Below are positions 25,121 to 33,525 of a stretch of 64,000 nucleotides of DNA, piece after piece (the first letter of the stretch is position 1; the number at the start of each line of letters is the position of its first letter). Source of the DNA: Paenibacillus rubinfantis. Lineage in GTDB: Bacteria; Bacillota; Bacilli; Paenibacillales; Paenibacillaceae. Location of the stretch: contig NZ_LN909064.1 in assembly GCF_001486505.1 (NCBI RefSeq), positions 248,001 through 312,000 of the forward strand. The letters are read 5' to 3'. Both the position numbers and the translations under genes were made by a program. The notes under the pieces are model-generated. The model did no database searches. It was not told the origin of the DNA and saw only the letters and a list, made by a program, of their open reading frames with translations.

Positions 25121-26845
25121 ATGTTGAGCGAAGATCGTGCGATCGTAATCTCCTTGGGCGATTTCGGGGCCTCGCCGGATACGGATGAGGATGCGCAGCC
25201 GGCCATGCGGATGGCGCTGGAGGCGGCCGCCCGAGCGGAGGGTCCGGTTGTACTTGAGGTACCGTACGGGCGGTATCATTTTTATCCGCAATCGGCCATC
25301 CGGGCTCCATACCCTGTGACCAATACGGCCAGCGAAGAGGAGTTGACCAACGTCACGAAGACGATCGGGTTGCTGCTGAAAGGGCAGCGGCGGTTGACCC
25401 TTCGCGGGAACGGGGCGCTATTTCTGTTCCATGGCAAGCAGACGATGCTGGTATTGGACGGCTGTCAGGACGTGGCGATCCATGACCTTCACTTCGACTA
25501 TGCCGTGCCGACGGTAACGGAAATGACGGTGGAGCGTTGCGAGCAAGGGGAGGGCTGGATAGAGGCGGCGGTGCATCCGGACTCGAGATATGACATTCAG
25601 GAAGGCCGGCTGGAATGGGTTGGCGAGGACTGGCGTTTTCGGGAGGGGCCGATGCAGCTTTACGATCCGGCGGAAAATACGACCTGGCGGGTAGATAACT
25701 GGCTGGAGCAGGGGGGGACACGAACGGAGGAGATCCAACCCGGGCGGTTGAAGTTTTCCTTTACCGGCGGTGTACCCGAGGGGTTGATCCCCGGTCGTAT
25801 TGTGCAGATGCGCGACGGTATCCGGGATCAGGTGGGCGTTCTCATCAGTGAAAGCGCGGGCATTATGTTCTCCGGCTGCGGCCTGCATTTTATGCATGGG
25901 CTTGGGATGGTGGGACAATTTAGCGAAAACCTGGTTTTTGAGCGCTTGGACTTATCGCCGCGTGCCGAAAGCGGACGGACGGTTGCCGGCTTCGCCGATT
26001 TCATCCACCTGTCCGGCTGTCGAGGGCAGATGCAGATCCGAGATTGTCGGTTTGCTGGGGCACATGATGATGCAATTAACGTCCACGGCACCTATCTGCG
26101 CATCGTTGGCCGCCCGTCGCGAAGCCAGATGGTCGTGCGGTTTATGCACCCGCAAACCTACGGCTTGCCAGCCTTCCGCGCCGGGGATGCGGTTGGCTTC
26201 GTTGATGCGAATACGCTGGTGACGTATGAAACCGGCTTGGTGGTGGACGTTCGTCGGTTAAGCTCGCGGGAGCTGCTGCTTACGTTGGAGCGGCCTGCGC
26301 CGGAGCAGATCGGCCCGCAGGACGTGCTCGAGAACATCACCTGGTCGCCCGCGGTGGACATCACGGGCAACCATTTTGCCCGCATTCCAACTCGTGGAGT
26401 GTTGGCCTCCACACGCGGGCGGACCGTCATCCGCGACAACGTGTTCGAACGGATGCGGATGAGCGCCATTCTTGTCGCAGCCGACGCTAACTCCTGGTAT
26501 GAATCAGGCGCAGTCACGGAGATGGTGATTGAAGGGAACCGGTTTATCGCCTGCGGCGGGGAGGCTCATGCGGTAATAGCGATCGCGCCGGAGAATCAGG
26601 AAGCGCTCTCAGACGCACCGGTTCATCACGGGATTACGATCGTTAACAACCGTTTCGAACGGGAGCACGGGCGGCTATTATCCGCGCGCAGCACAATGGG
26701 ATTGGTGTTTCGCGGGAACGAGATCCTTCAGACGCCGTCTGGAGAACTTGATCCAGAACAGCTTGTGCAGTTGGAGGCTTGCTCGGATGTGGTGATTGAG
26801 GATCCTATCTTCCGCGTGGAGGATGCACAGGCAAACGAGAAATAG
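25121..26845 (+). CDS. GH110 alpha-galactosidase (alpha-1,3-galactosidase-like)
   Basis: This 574-residue right-handed beta-helix protein matches glycoside hydrolase family 110, the inverting enzymes that remove terminal alpha-1,3-galactose from blood-group-B or linear Gal structures. Recognisable blocks are 'ALFLFHGKQTMLVLDGCQDV', 'HFDYAVPTVTEMTV', 'GFADFIHLSGCRG', 'AHDDAINVHG', 'GFVDANTLV', 'LENITWSPAV' and 'ANSWYESG'. Asp293 in the ADFIH block and Asp316/Asp317 in HDDA have the same 23/24-residue spacing as the catalytic trio of characterised GH110 enzymes. ATG 25121 follows GGGGAGG at 25102-25108; TTG 25124 is an alternative. No signal peptide is seen, so it probably acts inside the cell on imported oligosaccharides. 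Confidence 0.85.
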   Translation: MLSEDRAIVISLGDFGASPDTDEDAQPAMRMALEAAARAEGPVVLEVPYGRYHFYPQSAIRAPYPVTNTASEEELTNVTKTIGLLLKGQRRLTLRGNGALFLFHGKQTMLVLDGCQDVAIHDLHFDYAVPTVTEMTVERCEQGEGWIEAAVHPDSRYDIQEGRLEWVGEDWRFREGPMQLYDPAENTTWRVDNWLEQGGTRTEEIQPGRLKFSFTGGVPEGLIPGRIVQMRDGIRDQVGVLISESAGIMFSGCGLHFMHGLGMVGQFSENLVFERLDLSPRAESGRTVAGFADFIHLSGCRGQMQIRDCRFAGAHDDAINVHGTYLRIVGRPSRSQMVVRFMHPQTYGLPAFRAGDAVGFVDANTLVTYETGLVVDVRRLSSRELLLTLERPAPEQIGPQDVLENITWSPAVDITGNHFARIPTRGVLASTRGRTVIRDNVFERMRMSAILVAADANSWYESGAVTEMVIEGNRFIACGGEAHAVIAIAPENQEALSDAPVHHGITIVNNRFEREHGRLLSARSTMGLVFRGNEILQTPSGELDPEQLVQLEACSDVVIEDPIFRVEDAQANEK

Positions 26846-26870
26846 GAATGGGACAGGGGAGGAAGAAACG

Positions 26871-28964
26871 ATGGAGCAAAATACGAAGCTGCAATACCAC
26901 AGGCCGGCTGCGGTCTGGACCGAAGCGCTGCCGCTTGGAAACGGGCGTCTCGGCGCCATGGTTTACGGCGGGGTTGAGCGGGAAACGATCAGCCTAAACG
27001 AGGACACTTTATGGTCGGGTTATCCGCGGGATTGGAACAATCCAGCTGCCCGCCAGGTCTTGCCCGAGGTGCGGACGCTCGTGCGGGAGGGGCGATACGA
27101 GGAAGCGGATCAGCTGGGACGCCAAATGCTGGGACCGTACACCGAGTCCTATTTGCCGCTTGGCGATTTGCTGCTCACGTTCGAGCACGGGGCGGCCTGC
27201 CTGAGCTACCGGCGTTCGCTGGACTTGGCGGATGCCATCCACCTGACGGAATACGCAATCGGAGGGGTGACCTATACGCGGGAAATGTTCGCCTCCCACC
27301 CGGATCGGGTTATCGCGCTGCGGCTGACGTGCAGCCAGCCGGGGGCGCTGGCCTTCCATGCGCGGCTCGACAGCCCGCTTCGACATACCGCCGCCATTGA
27401 AGACGGTGCATTCGTGCTGCGCGGGACGGCACCGGAACGGGTGGAGCCGAACTACGTGAATGCGGATCGACCGATCCGTTACGGCGATCCGGCCGTTTCA
27501 CCGGCGATGGCTTTTGAGGGCCGGTTGGCGATTGCTGAAACGGACGGCCAAGTTCGGGTCGACGGAGCCGGCATCCATGTGCTGGACGCGACGGAAGCCG
27601 TGTTGTACTTCAGCGCCGCGACCAGCTTCGACCGGTTCGACCAGATCCCCGGCGCGGGACGACCGGGGGCCACTCCAGCCGAGGTGGCGGCGGCACGCGC
27701 CAAGGCGGACTTGGCCGGTGCGCTGTCCGGCCCGTATTCGGAGCTTCGAGCTCGACACCTCGGGGATTACCGGGACCTGTTTGGTCGCGTTAGCCTGCGG
27801 CTGGGGGAATCCAAGGCTCCACAAGGCATGGATACGGAACGCCGGATCGTAGAATATGGCGCTTCCGACCCTGGCCTGGTGGAACTGCTGTTCCATTATG
27901 GCCGGTATTTGCTGATCGCCAGCTCTCGGCCGGGCACACAGGCCGCCAACCTGCAGGGCATCTGGAACGCGATGACCCGGCCGCCTTGGAGCAGCAACTG
28001 GACGCTGAATATCAATGCGGAGATGAACTACTGGCCGGCGGAAGTATGTAATCTGGCGGAATGCCACTGGCCGCTGCTGGAGATGATCGGCAATTTGGCC
28101 GAAAACGGAGCCAAAACGGCTGCCGTCAACTACGGCACGCGCGGCTGGACGGCCCACCACAACACGGATCTCTGGGGGCAAACCGCCCCGGTGGGCGATT
28201 TTGGCGACGGCGATCCGTCGTGGGCATTTTGGCCGATGGGCGGCGTGTGGTTAACGCAGCATCTGTGGGAGCATTACGTCTTTGGCGGGGACGTTGCTTA
28301 TTTACATGATTTTGCTTATCCCCTTTTGAAGAACGCCGCATTGTTTGCCCTCGACTGGCTTATCGAAGACGAGTCGGGTTATCTCGTGACCTCGCCGTCT
28401 ACCTCGCCGGAGCATAAATTCCGTACGGCGGAAGGTGTAGCGGCGATCAGCGAAGGGGCGACGATGGATTTGTCGCTGATCTGGGAGCTGTTCACGAACT
28501 GCATCGAAGCGGCGGGTGTGCTTGGCATCGATGAAGCGTTTCGCGAGGAGCTGCGACAAACCCGGGAACGGTTGCTGCCGCTGCAGGTCGGGAAGTATGG
28601 GCAATTGCAGGAATGGAGCCGGGATTTCGAGGACGAGGATGTGCATCATCGGCACACCTCCCATCTGGTGGGCGTCTATCCCGGCCGCCAGCTGTCGGCG
28701 GCGGAGACGCCGGAGCTGTTCGCCGCCGCGCGCCAGGTGCTGGAGTGGGCGGGCGGCGAACTCGCCGAGGCGGAGATCGTCTCGACGCTGGGGCATACGT
28801 GCCGCGTGCGCGCCGGGCTCAACGGGGACACGCCGCTGGCCGTTTATCACGGCGATGTAGAGCTAGCCGTGGAACGGACCATAGACGGCGACATCCAATT
28901 TGCGACGGAAGCCGGAGAAACGTACCGGCTGGTGCGGGATGGCCGGGCGGCCGGGAAGGAGTGA
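26871..28964 (+). CDS. GH95 family glycosidase lacking the catalytic-base segment
   Basis: This 697-residue protein is about 100 shorter than usual GH95 enzymes (alpha-L-fucosidase/alpha-L-galactosidase). The N-terminal domain ('LPLGNGRLGAMVYGG', 'SLNEDTLWSGYPRD') and most of the helical barrel are normal: 'WTLNINAEMNYWPAE' (Thr378, Asn380, Asn382) and 'SPSTSPEHKF' (acid Glu514). At about residue 622-626 the sequence jumps from 'AARQVLE' to 'WAGGELAEAEIV', skipping about 115 residues that in the next gene include IDGNFGG with the catalytic base Asp. The reading frame is kept. As written the protein should be inactive. The jump may be a real deletion or an assembly collapse. ATG 26871 follows GGGGAGGA. 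No signal peptide. Confidence 0.85.
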   Translation: MEQNTKLQYHRPAAVWTEALPLGNGRLGAMVYGGVERETISLNEDTLWSGYPRDWNNPAARQVLPEVRTLVREGRYEEADQLGRQMLGPYTESYLPLGDLLLTFEHGAACLSYRRSLDLADAIHLTEYAIGGVTYTREMFASHPDRVIALRLTCSQPGALAFHARLDSPLRHTAAIEDGAFVLRGTAPERVEPNYVNADRPIRYGDPAVSPAMAFEGRLAIAETDGQVRVDGAGIHVLDATEAVLYFSAATSFDRFDQIPGAGRPGATPAEVAAARAKADLAGALSGPYSELRARHLGDYRDLFGRVSLRLGESKAPQGMDTERRIVEYGASDPGLVELLFHYGRYLLIASSRPGTQAANLQGIWNAMTRPPWSSNWTLNINAEMNYWPAEVCNLAECHWPLLEMIGNLAENGAKTAAVNYGTRGWTAHHNTDLWGQTAPVGDFGDGDPSWAFWPMGGVWLTQHLWEHYVFGGDVAYLHDFAYPLLKNAALFALDWLIEDESGYLVTSPSTSPEHKFRTAEGVAAISEGATMDLSLIWELFTNCIEAAGVLGIDEAFREELRQTRERLLPLQVGKYGQLQEWSRDFEDEDVHHRHTSHLVGVYPGRQLSAAETPELFAAARQVLEWAGGELAEAEIVSTLGHTCRVRAGLNGDTPLAVYHGDVELAVERTIDGDIQFATEAGETYRLVRDGRAAGKE

Positions 28965-28969
28965 AGGGG

Positions 28970-31414
28970 ATGGAGATGCGCGGAGCGGAGCAAGGTATCC
29001 CCAAGCTCTGGTATGACAAGCCGGCCGTGGCCTGGCCGCAAGGGTTGCCCGTGGGCAACGGACGGATCGGCGCCGTCGTGATGGCCGCGCCGGATCGCGA
29101 GGTCTGGAACCTGACCGAGTCGACGTACTGGTCCGGCCAGGCGGAGGAAGGAGCACCTGCCGCGACGGGAGGCAAGGCGGCGCTGGCGGCGATCCGCGAG
29201 CGGTTGTTCGCCGGCGATTATGCCGGTGCTGACCGGCTGGCGAAGCAGGCGCTGCAACCGCCCAAGCCGAACTTCGGCACCCATCTGGCGATGTGCGAGG
29301 TGGTGATTGAATTTGCCGGGGGCGGGGAGGAGATGGCGGGAAGCGGTATCGGTGTCTCCGATCGCTCCGGCGAACTCGCCCCGCTCGGTGATTCCAAACC
29401 GACCGGGGTGGTTGATGCGTCCTGCCTCCCATTCCGGCGCGAGCTGGACCTATCGACAGCTTTGCTGAAGACGACCGGCGGTCCCCCAGGATCAACCTTG
29501 GTCCGGGAGCTGTTTGCTTCCCACGCCGACGATGTTCTCGTCTCGCGGATAGGGAGCGAAGCGGCGGGCGGTGTCTCGTTTACGCTCGGGATTGCGGGTC
29601 TTACACCCGAATTCGCGGTTTCGGCGGAGGGGGAGACGGCGCTCGAATTCCGCGGCCGGGCGACGGAGACGGTGCACAGCGACGGGGCCTGCGGCGTCAG
29701 TTGCCGCGGCCGCGTTGAGGTTGAGACCCGGGGCGGCCGCATCCGCGTCTACGACGGCCGGCTGGTTGTTATGGGCGCGGACGAAGCCTGCATTTATCTG
29801 GCGGTCGCCACGGATTACCGCAGGGAGTCGCGCGCGTGGGAGCGGGCAGCCCGGCTGCAGACCGCCTTGGCGTTATCCAAGGGCTATGATCGCTTGAGAG
29901 CGGATCATATAGCCGACTACGCGCCGTTGTTCCGGCGGGTCTCCATCGAGCTGGGGCCGTCCGAAGAAGCGGCGAAACTGCCTACAGACCAACGGCTGCA
30001 GCGGCTGCGGGAGGAAGGCAGCAGCAGCGATCCTCAGCTGTTTGCTCTATTTCTGCAGTACGGCCGCTATTTGACCTTGGCCGGCGCGCGGGAGGATTCG
30101 CCGCTCCCCTTGCATCTGCAAGGCATTTGGAACGACGGTGAAGCTTGTCGAATGGGCTGGAGCTGTGATTACCACCTCGACGTGAACACGGAGATGAATT
30201 ATTATCCGACCGAGGTGGTTCACCTTGGCGAAAGCCACATCCCTTTGATGCGATACCTGGAGGAGTTGGCCCATGCGGGACGCAAAACGGCTCGCGACGC
30301 CTACGGTTCGCCGGGGTGGGTGGCGCATGTGTTTTCGAACGTATGGGGATTTACGGAGCCGGGCTGGGACACCTCCTGGGGATTAAACGTCACCGGAGGG
30401 TTATGGCTTGCCATGCAGATGATCGAGCATTACCGATACGGACTGGACCAAGAGTTTCTGAAGCAGCAGGCGTATCCGGTGCTGCGCGAAGCGGCGTTGT
30501 TCTTCCTCGACTATATGACAGTTCATCCGAAATCCGGCTGGCTTGTGACCGGGCCTTCGAACTCTCCGGAGAACCATTTTTACCCGGGGCGGCCGGAAGA
30601 AGGGGATTGGCAGTTATCGATGGGAACCACGATGGATCAGGAACTGGTGCGGGAGCTGTTTACGTTCTGCCTGGAGGCGGCCGAGCTGCTGGAGGTCGAT
30701 GTCGAGCTGCGTGCCCGCCTGACCTCCGCCATCTCCCTGTTGCCTCCGCTGCAAATCGGTCAAAACGGCCAACTGCAGGAATGGCTTGAGGATTTCGCGG
30801 AAGCGCAGCCGGAGCATCGCCATTTGTCGCATCTGTTCGCATTGTACCCGGCGCATCAAATCACACCGGAGGAGACGCCGGAGCTGGCGACCGCCGCCCG
30901 GGTGACCCTGGAGAACCGCATGCAGCAGGACGAACTCGAGGATATCGAGTTTACAGCGGCGTTGTTCGGGTTGTTTTTTGCCCGGCTGCAGGACGGGGAT
31001 CGCGCTTTGAAGCATATTTCGCATCTGGTCGGCGAGCTGTGCTTCGATAATTTGCTTAGCTACTCCAAGGCAGGGATCGCCGGGGCCGAGACGAACATTT
31101 TCGTCATCGACGGCAATTTTGGCGGCACCGCAGCGATCGCGGAAATGCTGCTGCAAAGCCGTCCCGGCGGCGAAATCCACCTGCTCCCGGCGCTGCCGGC
31201 GGCCTGGCCGACGGGCCGGGTAACGGGCCTGCGCGCCAAAGGAAACGCCGAGGTGGATCTCGCCTGGGAAGCGGGCCGATTAACCGGTGCGGCCGTGCGC
31301 ACCTTTTCGCCGGGCATGTTTACGGTATACCTTGGCGGCCGCCGGGCGACCTTCGAGGCGAAAGCCGGCGGAGAGTATCGGTTTGACGGGACGCTGACGC
31401 TGCAAACGGTGTAG
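28970..31414 (+). CDS. GH95 family glycosidase, full length (alpha-fucosidase-like)
   Basis: This is an 814-residue GH95 enzyme with all three regions present. 'YHLDVNTEMNYYP' contains His402, Asp404 and Asn406; the general acid Glu534 is in 'GPSNSPENHF'; the base Asp714 is in 'VIDGNFGGTAAIAEML'. In the characterised bifidobacterial 1,2-alpha-L-fucosidase the corresponding triplet is His-Leu-Asn-x-Asn, so His402 suggests fucose preference, while Asp404 replaces a water-activating Asn. ATG 28970 follows GGAAGGAG, five bases after the preceding stop, so it is co-translated with the shorter GH95. No signal peptide. It probably removes alpha-1,2-fucose or alpha-L-galactose from imported glycans together with the GH110 enzyme. 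Confidence 0.88.
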   Translation: MEMRGAEQGIPKLWYDKPAVAWPQGLPVGNGRIGAVVMAAPDREVWNLTESTYWSGQAEEGAPAATGGKAALAAIRERLFAGDYAGADRLAKQALQPPKPNFGTHLAMCEVVIEFAGGGEEMAGSGIGVSDRSGELAPLGDSKPTGVVDASCLPFRRELDLSTALLKTTGGPPGSTLVRELFASHADDVLVSRIGSEAAGGVSFTLGIAGLTPEFAVSAEGETALEFRGRATETVHSDGACGVSCRGRVEVETRGGRIRVYDGRLVVMGADEACIYLAVATDYRRESRAWERAARLQTALALSKGYDRLRADHIADYAPLFRRVSIELGPSEEAAKLPTDQRLQRLREEGSSSDPQLFALFLQYGRYLTLAGAREDSPLPLHLQGIWNDGEACRMGWSCDYHLDVNTEMNYYPTEVVHLGESHIPLMRYLEELAHAGRKTARDAYGSPGWVAHVFSNVWGFTEPGWDTSWGLNVTGGLWLAMQMIEHYRYGLDQEFLKQQAYPVLREAALFFLDYMTVHPKSGWLVTGPSNSPENHFYPGRPEEGDWQLSMGTTMDQELVRELFTFCLEAAELLEVDVELRARLTSAISLLPPLQIGQNGQLQEWLEDFAEAQPEHRHLSHLFALYPAHQITPEETPELATAARVTLENRMQQDELEDIEFTAALFGLFFARLQDGDRALKHISHLVGELCFDNLLSYSKAGIAGAETNIFVIDGNFGGTAAIAEMLLQSRPGGEIHLLPALPAAWPTGRVTGLRAKGNAEVDLAWEAGRLTGAAVRTFSPGMFTVYLGGRRATFEAKAGGEYRFDGTLTLQTV

Positions 31415-31438
31415 CCGTGACTTCACTTCGCAAGAGGG

Positions 31439-31502
31439 AGGGGCCATTTCGAAACGGGATCGTACCCCACGAATCCCCGCGGAATGGCCCTGTTCTTTTC
31501 TC
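31439..31502 (+). terminator. Terminator after the GH95 operon
   Basis: GGGGCCATTTC (31440-31450) pairs with GGAATGGCCC (near 31480-31490) across a long loop. It is followed by TGTTCTTTTCT. Confidence 0.6.
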
Positions 31503-31523
31503 CGGGAGGCCCATTGAGTTAAC

Positions 31524-31720
31524 TAAATAAGTGCGTCACTGCAGTTATTTTCGCACTTTTCAGCCCAATCGGCGGATTAGTTGCAGGAATACCGTTATTT
31601 TCGGCTGATTGCCGACAATCGGGCTTTTTCCAAGAAAATAAGTGCATAAGCGGCGTTATTTTCGCCAAAACCCCTTCCTTTCGGAAAAATAAGTGTATTC
31701 CCGCCCTTATTTCCCCGCCA
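31524..31720. repeat. Four degenerate ~55-bp tandem units with AAATAAGTG / TTATTTTCG cores
   Basis: Cores AAATAAGTG (31524, 31636, 31686) and TTATTTTCG/TTATTTCCC (31545, 31594, 31657, 31706) recur about every 50-57 bases. AAATAA and TTATTT can pair, so each unit may fold as a weak hairpin. Short open frames here are not credible genes. Confidence 0.5.
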
Positions 31721-31755
31721 TCCGTTGTCCTTCCCCCTCCCTCCAACAGGGAAAA

Positions 31756-31782
31756 TGTACGCCCCACACCGCAAAAGTACCT
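31756..31782 (+). repeat. Dispersed intergenic motif TGTACGC-N14-GTACCT, copy 3
   Basis: TGTACGC at 31756-31762 and GTACCT at 31777-31782, again 14 bases apart and preceded by ACAGGGAAAA, as in copy 1. Confidence 0.55.
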
Positions 31783-32022
31783 TTACGCTCCCGACCTTAC
31801 ACGGTAACATCATCCCTGGAAAGCGCGGTGCTTCGAAATCGCCACCTATCGGATCGATCCGCAGGTGCGGTCTATTCAGTCGGTGGATTTAGGTAAGAAT
31901 TCAATTCCAGCAAGAAGCAGCCGATTGTAAAGGCTCATAAGCTACTTCGTGCGATGCTTTTCCTCGCTTGGCTTGTCATGATATAGTTACACCAGATACT
32001 GTGCGAGTAAGGGGGAAGGGTT

Positions 32023-32391
32023 GTGTATCGTAAACTGGTTGCGTATTGCTTGTCCAAAAAAGGGGCTGTCCAGGAGTTTCCTTTTGGTCCGGAGACGGCG
32101 GTGATGAAGGTTGGGGGGAAGATGTTCGCCTTACTTCCCGTCAAAGCTGAAGATGAGGTGGCGAGCATTTCCTTGAAATGCGATCCCGTGATCGCCGACA
32201 ATCTCCGGGAGCAGCATGCTTGCGTGAAGCCGGGATATCACCTGAACAAAAAGCACTGGAATACGGTCACCGCCGACGGCAGCCTGCCGATGGACGATTT
32301 GCGGGCCATGATTGACCATTCTTACGATCTGGTGCTCGGCGGGTTAACGAAAGCGGCCCGTGAGGCGGTCTTGATGCGCATCGGCGGATAA
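32023..32391 (+). CDS. MmcQ/YjbR family protein
   Basis: This 122-residue protein is of the MmcQ/YjbR (double-wing, CyaY-like fold) family: 'EFPFGPETAVMKVGGKMFAL', 'SLKCDPVIADNLREQH', 'GYHLNKKHWNTVTADG' and 'LRAMIDHSYDLV'. Length is typical. Some members are annotated as DNA-binding, but the biochemical role is not established. The GTG start follows GGGGGAAGGG. It is separated from the GH95 operon by about 600 bases of repeats and converges on the AraC gene with a gap of 40 bases. Confidence 0.9.
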   Translation: MYRKLVAYCLSKKGAVQEFPFGPETAVMKVGGKMFALLPVKAEDEVASISLKCDPVIADNLREQHACVKPGYHLNKKHWNTVTADGSLPMDDLRAMIDHSYDLVLGGLTKAAREAVLMRIGG

Positions 32392-32431
32392 TGCCGGGTT
32401 GGTACAGGAAGCCTTCGGCCGCTCCGGAGCG

Positions 32432-33379
32432 TTATCCCTTCGGAATACGGCGGTATTCGGTGGGGGAGTACCCCATGATTTTCTTGAATAATCGCGAAAA
32501 ATAATACGGGTCGGACAGGCCGACCGCACCGGCGATCTCTTTAACGCTTAAGCCGGTGAGGTCGAGGAGCTGTCCGGCCCGCTGCATTTTCAGCCGCAAA
32601 AAATACTCGATCGGCGGAAGCCCCGCCTCCCGGTTAAACAAGTAAACGAGATGCTGCTTCGACAGCCCGATCTGCTTCGCCATTTCGGAGAGCGTGAGGC
32701 TCTCCGTCAGCCGCTCGGTCATGTAGCGGACGGCCTCCTCGAAATAGCGCTCGCGTTTGCGGTCCTGCGCCGACCGCTCGGCGCTGAGCCCGATGCTGCT
32801 GAGCAGGTGGCGCATCGTCTGCGCGACATGGATCTGTACGGGCAAGGAGTAGTGCTTATCGTGCAGCAGGCGGTAGCATTGCTCGAATAACTCCAGCAAT
32901 TGGGCGTGTACGCTGAGCGGCAGGCGGACCGGTCCGTCCTGGGGCAGTCCGTACGTGCGAATCAATGCGGCGGTATCCTCGCCTTGCAGATGAAACCAGT
33001 AGATACTCCAGGGTTTGTCGACTGAAGCCCCGTATCGGTGCGGCATGCCCGCCGGGATCACCGCTAGCTGGCGTTCCGTCAGGAGGTAGCTTTGCTGCGT
33101 TTTGCTCATCGTCGTTCCCAAACGCTCTGCCCTGCCGTCCTCGGCTTCCTCGCTCCATTCCACCCATCCTTCGCCCTCCACGCAATAGATGAAGATATGA
33201 GCATCCGCTCCTTCCGGGCGTTCCCGAAAATGATGCCGCGCCTGCGGGAAAAAACCGATATCGCTGACGAACAGCGGGCGGGTGAGGGCGGATTGGCTTA
33301 ATTCTTTCAGCATATAGTCCGGTTGAACGAACAGCTTTTGCGCCTCAAAACCATCAGGTTTGCGAATTTGATCTTCCAT
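32432..33379 (-). CDS. AraC family transcriptional regulator with cupin sensor
   Basis: This is a 315-residue regulator. The N-terminal cupin/AraC-ligand-binding domain covers about residues 40-165 ('HIFIYCVEGEGWVEW', 'LAVIPAGMPHRYGA', 'WSIYWFHLQGE'). The C-terminal AraC domain covers about 215-312 ('LTLSEMAKQIGLSKQHLVYLF', 'LSVKEIAGAVGLSDPYYFSRLFKK' family block). It is divergently transcribed from the DUF5107-TPR gene, with direct CCATTACA repeats in the shared 146-base gap, so it most likely regulates that gene in response to a sugar. ATG 33379 follows GAGGAGGGA. Confidence 0.92.
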   Translation of the reverse strand: MEDQIRKPDGFEAQKLFVQPDYMLKELSQSALTRPLFVSDIGFFPQARHHFRERPEGADAHIFIYCVEGEGWVEWSEEAEDGRAERLGTTMSKTQQSYLLTERQLAVIPAGMPHRYGASVDKPWSIYWFHLQGEDTAALIRTYGLPQDGPVRLPLSVHAQLLELFEQCYRLLHDKHYSLPVQIHVAQTMRHLLSSIGLSAERSAQDRKRERYFEEAVRYMTERLTESLTLSEMAKQIGLSKQHLVYLFNREAGLPPIEYFLRLKMQRAGQLLDLTGLSVKEIAGAVGLSDPYYFSRLFKKIMGYSPTEYRRIPKG

Positions 33380-33470
33380 AGAAATCCCTCCTCATAAGAA
33401 TATAGTCCATCATCTCCCGTATTTCGTCAATTGGAATTCCTTCAGGTCCGGGGTACATTGGGGTTACAAA

Positions 33471-33495
33471 CCATTACACCATTACAACCATTACA
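33471..33495 (+). repeat. Three direct CCATTACA repeats, possible AraC operator
   Basis: CCATTACA occurs at 33471-33478, 33479-33486 and 33488-33495, about 30 bases before the DUF5107 gene's start. Direct repeats are usual for AraC-type sites, but eight-base spacing is less than a helical turn, so slippage is an alternative. Confidence 0.4.
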
Positions 33496-33525
33496 ACAAC
33501 GAAGGGGAAAAAGGGAGGATTGGAT

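Noticed and set aside
28613..28969. In-frame upstream extension of the second GH95 protein
   Set aside because: It overlaps the first GH95 gene in another frame. The ribosome site GGAAGGAG sits at 28954-28961, just before ATG 28970.
31524..31720. Possible CRISPR array
   Set aside because: The units are divergent, and no constant repeat with variable spacers or cas gene is present.
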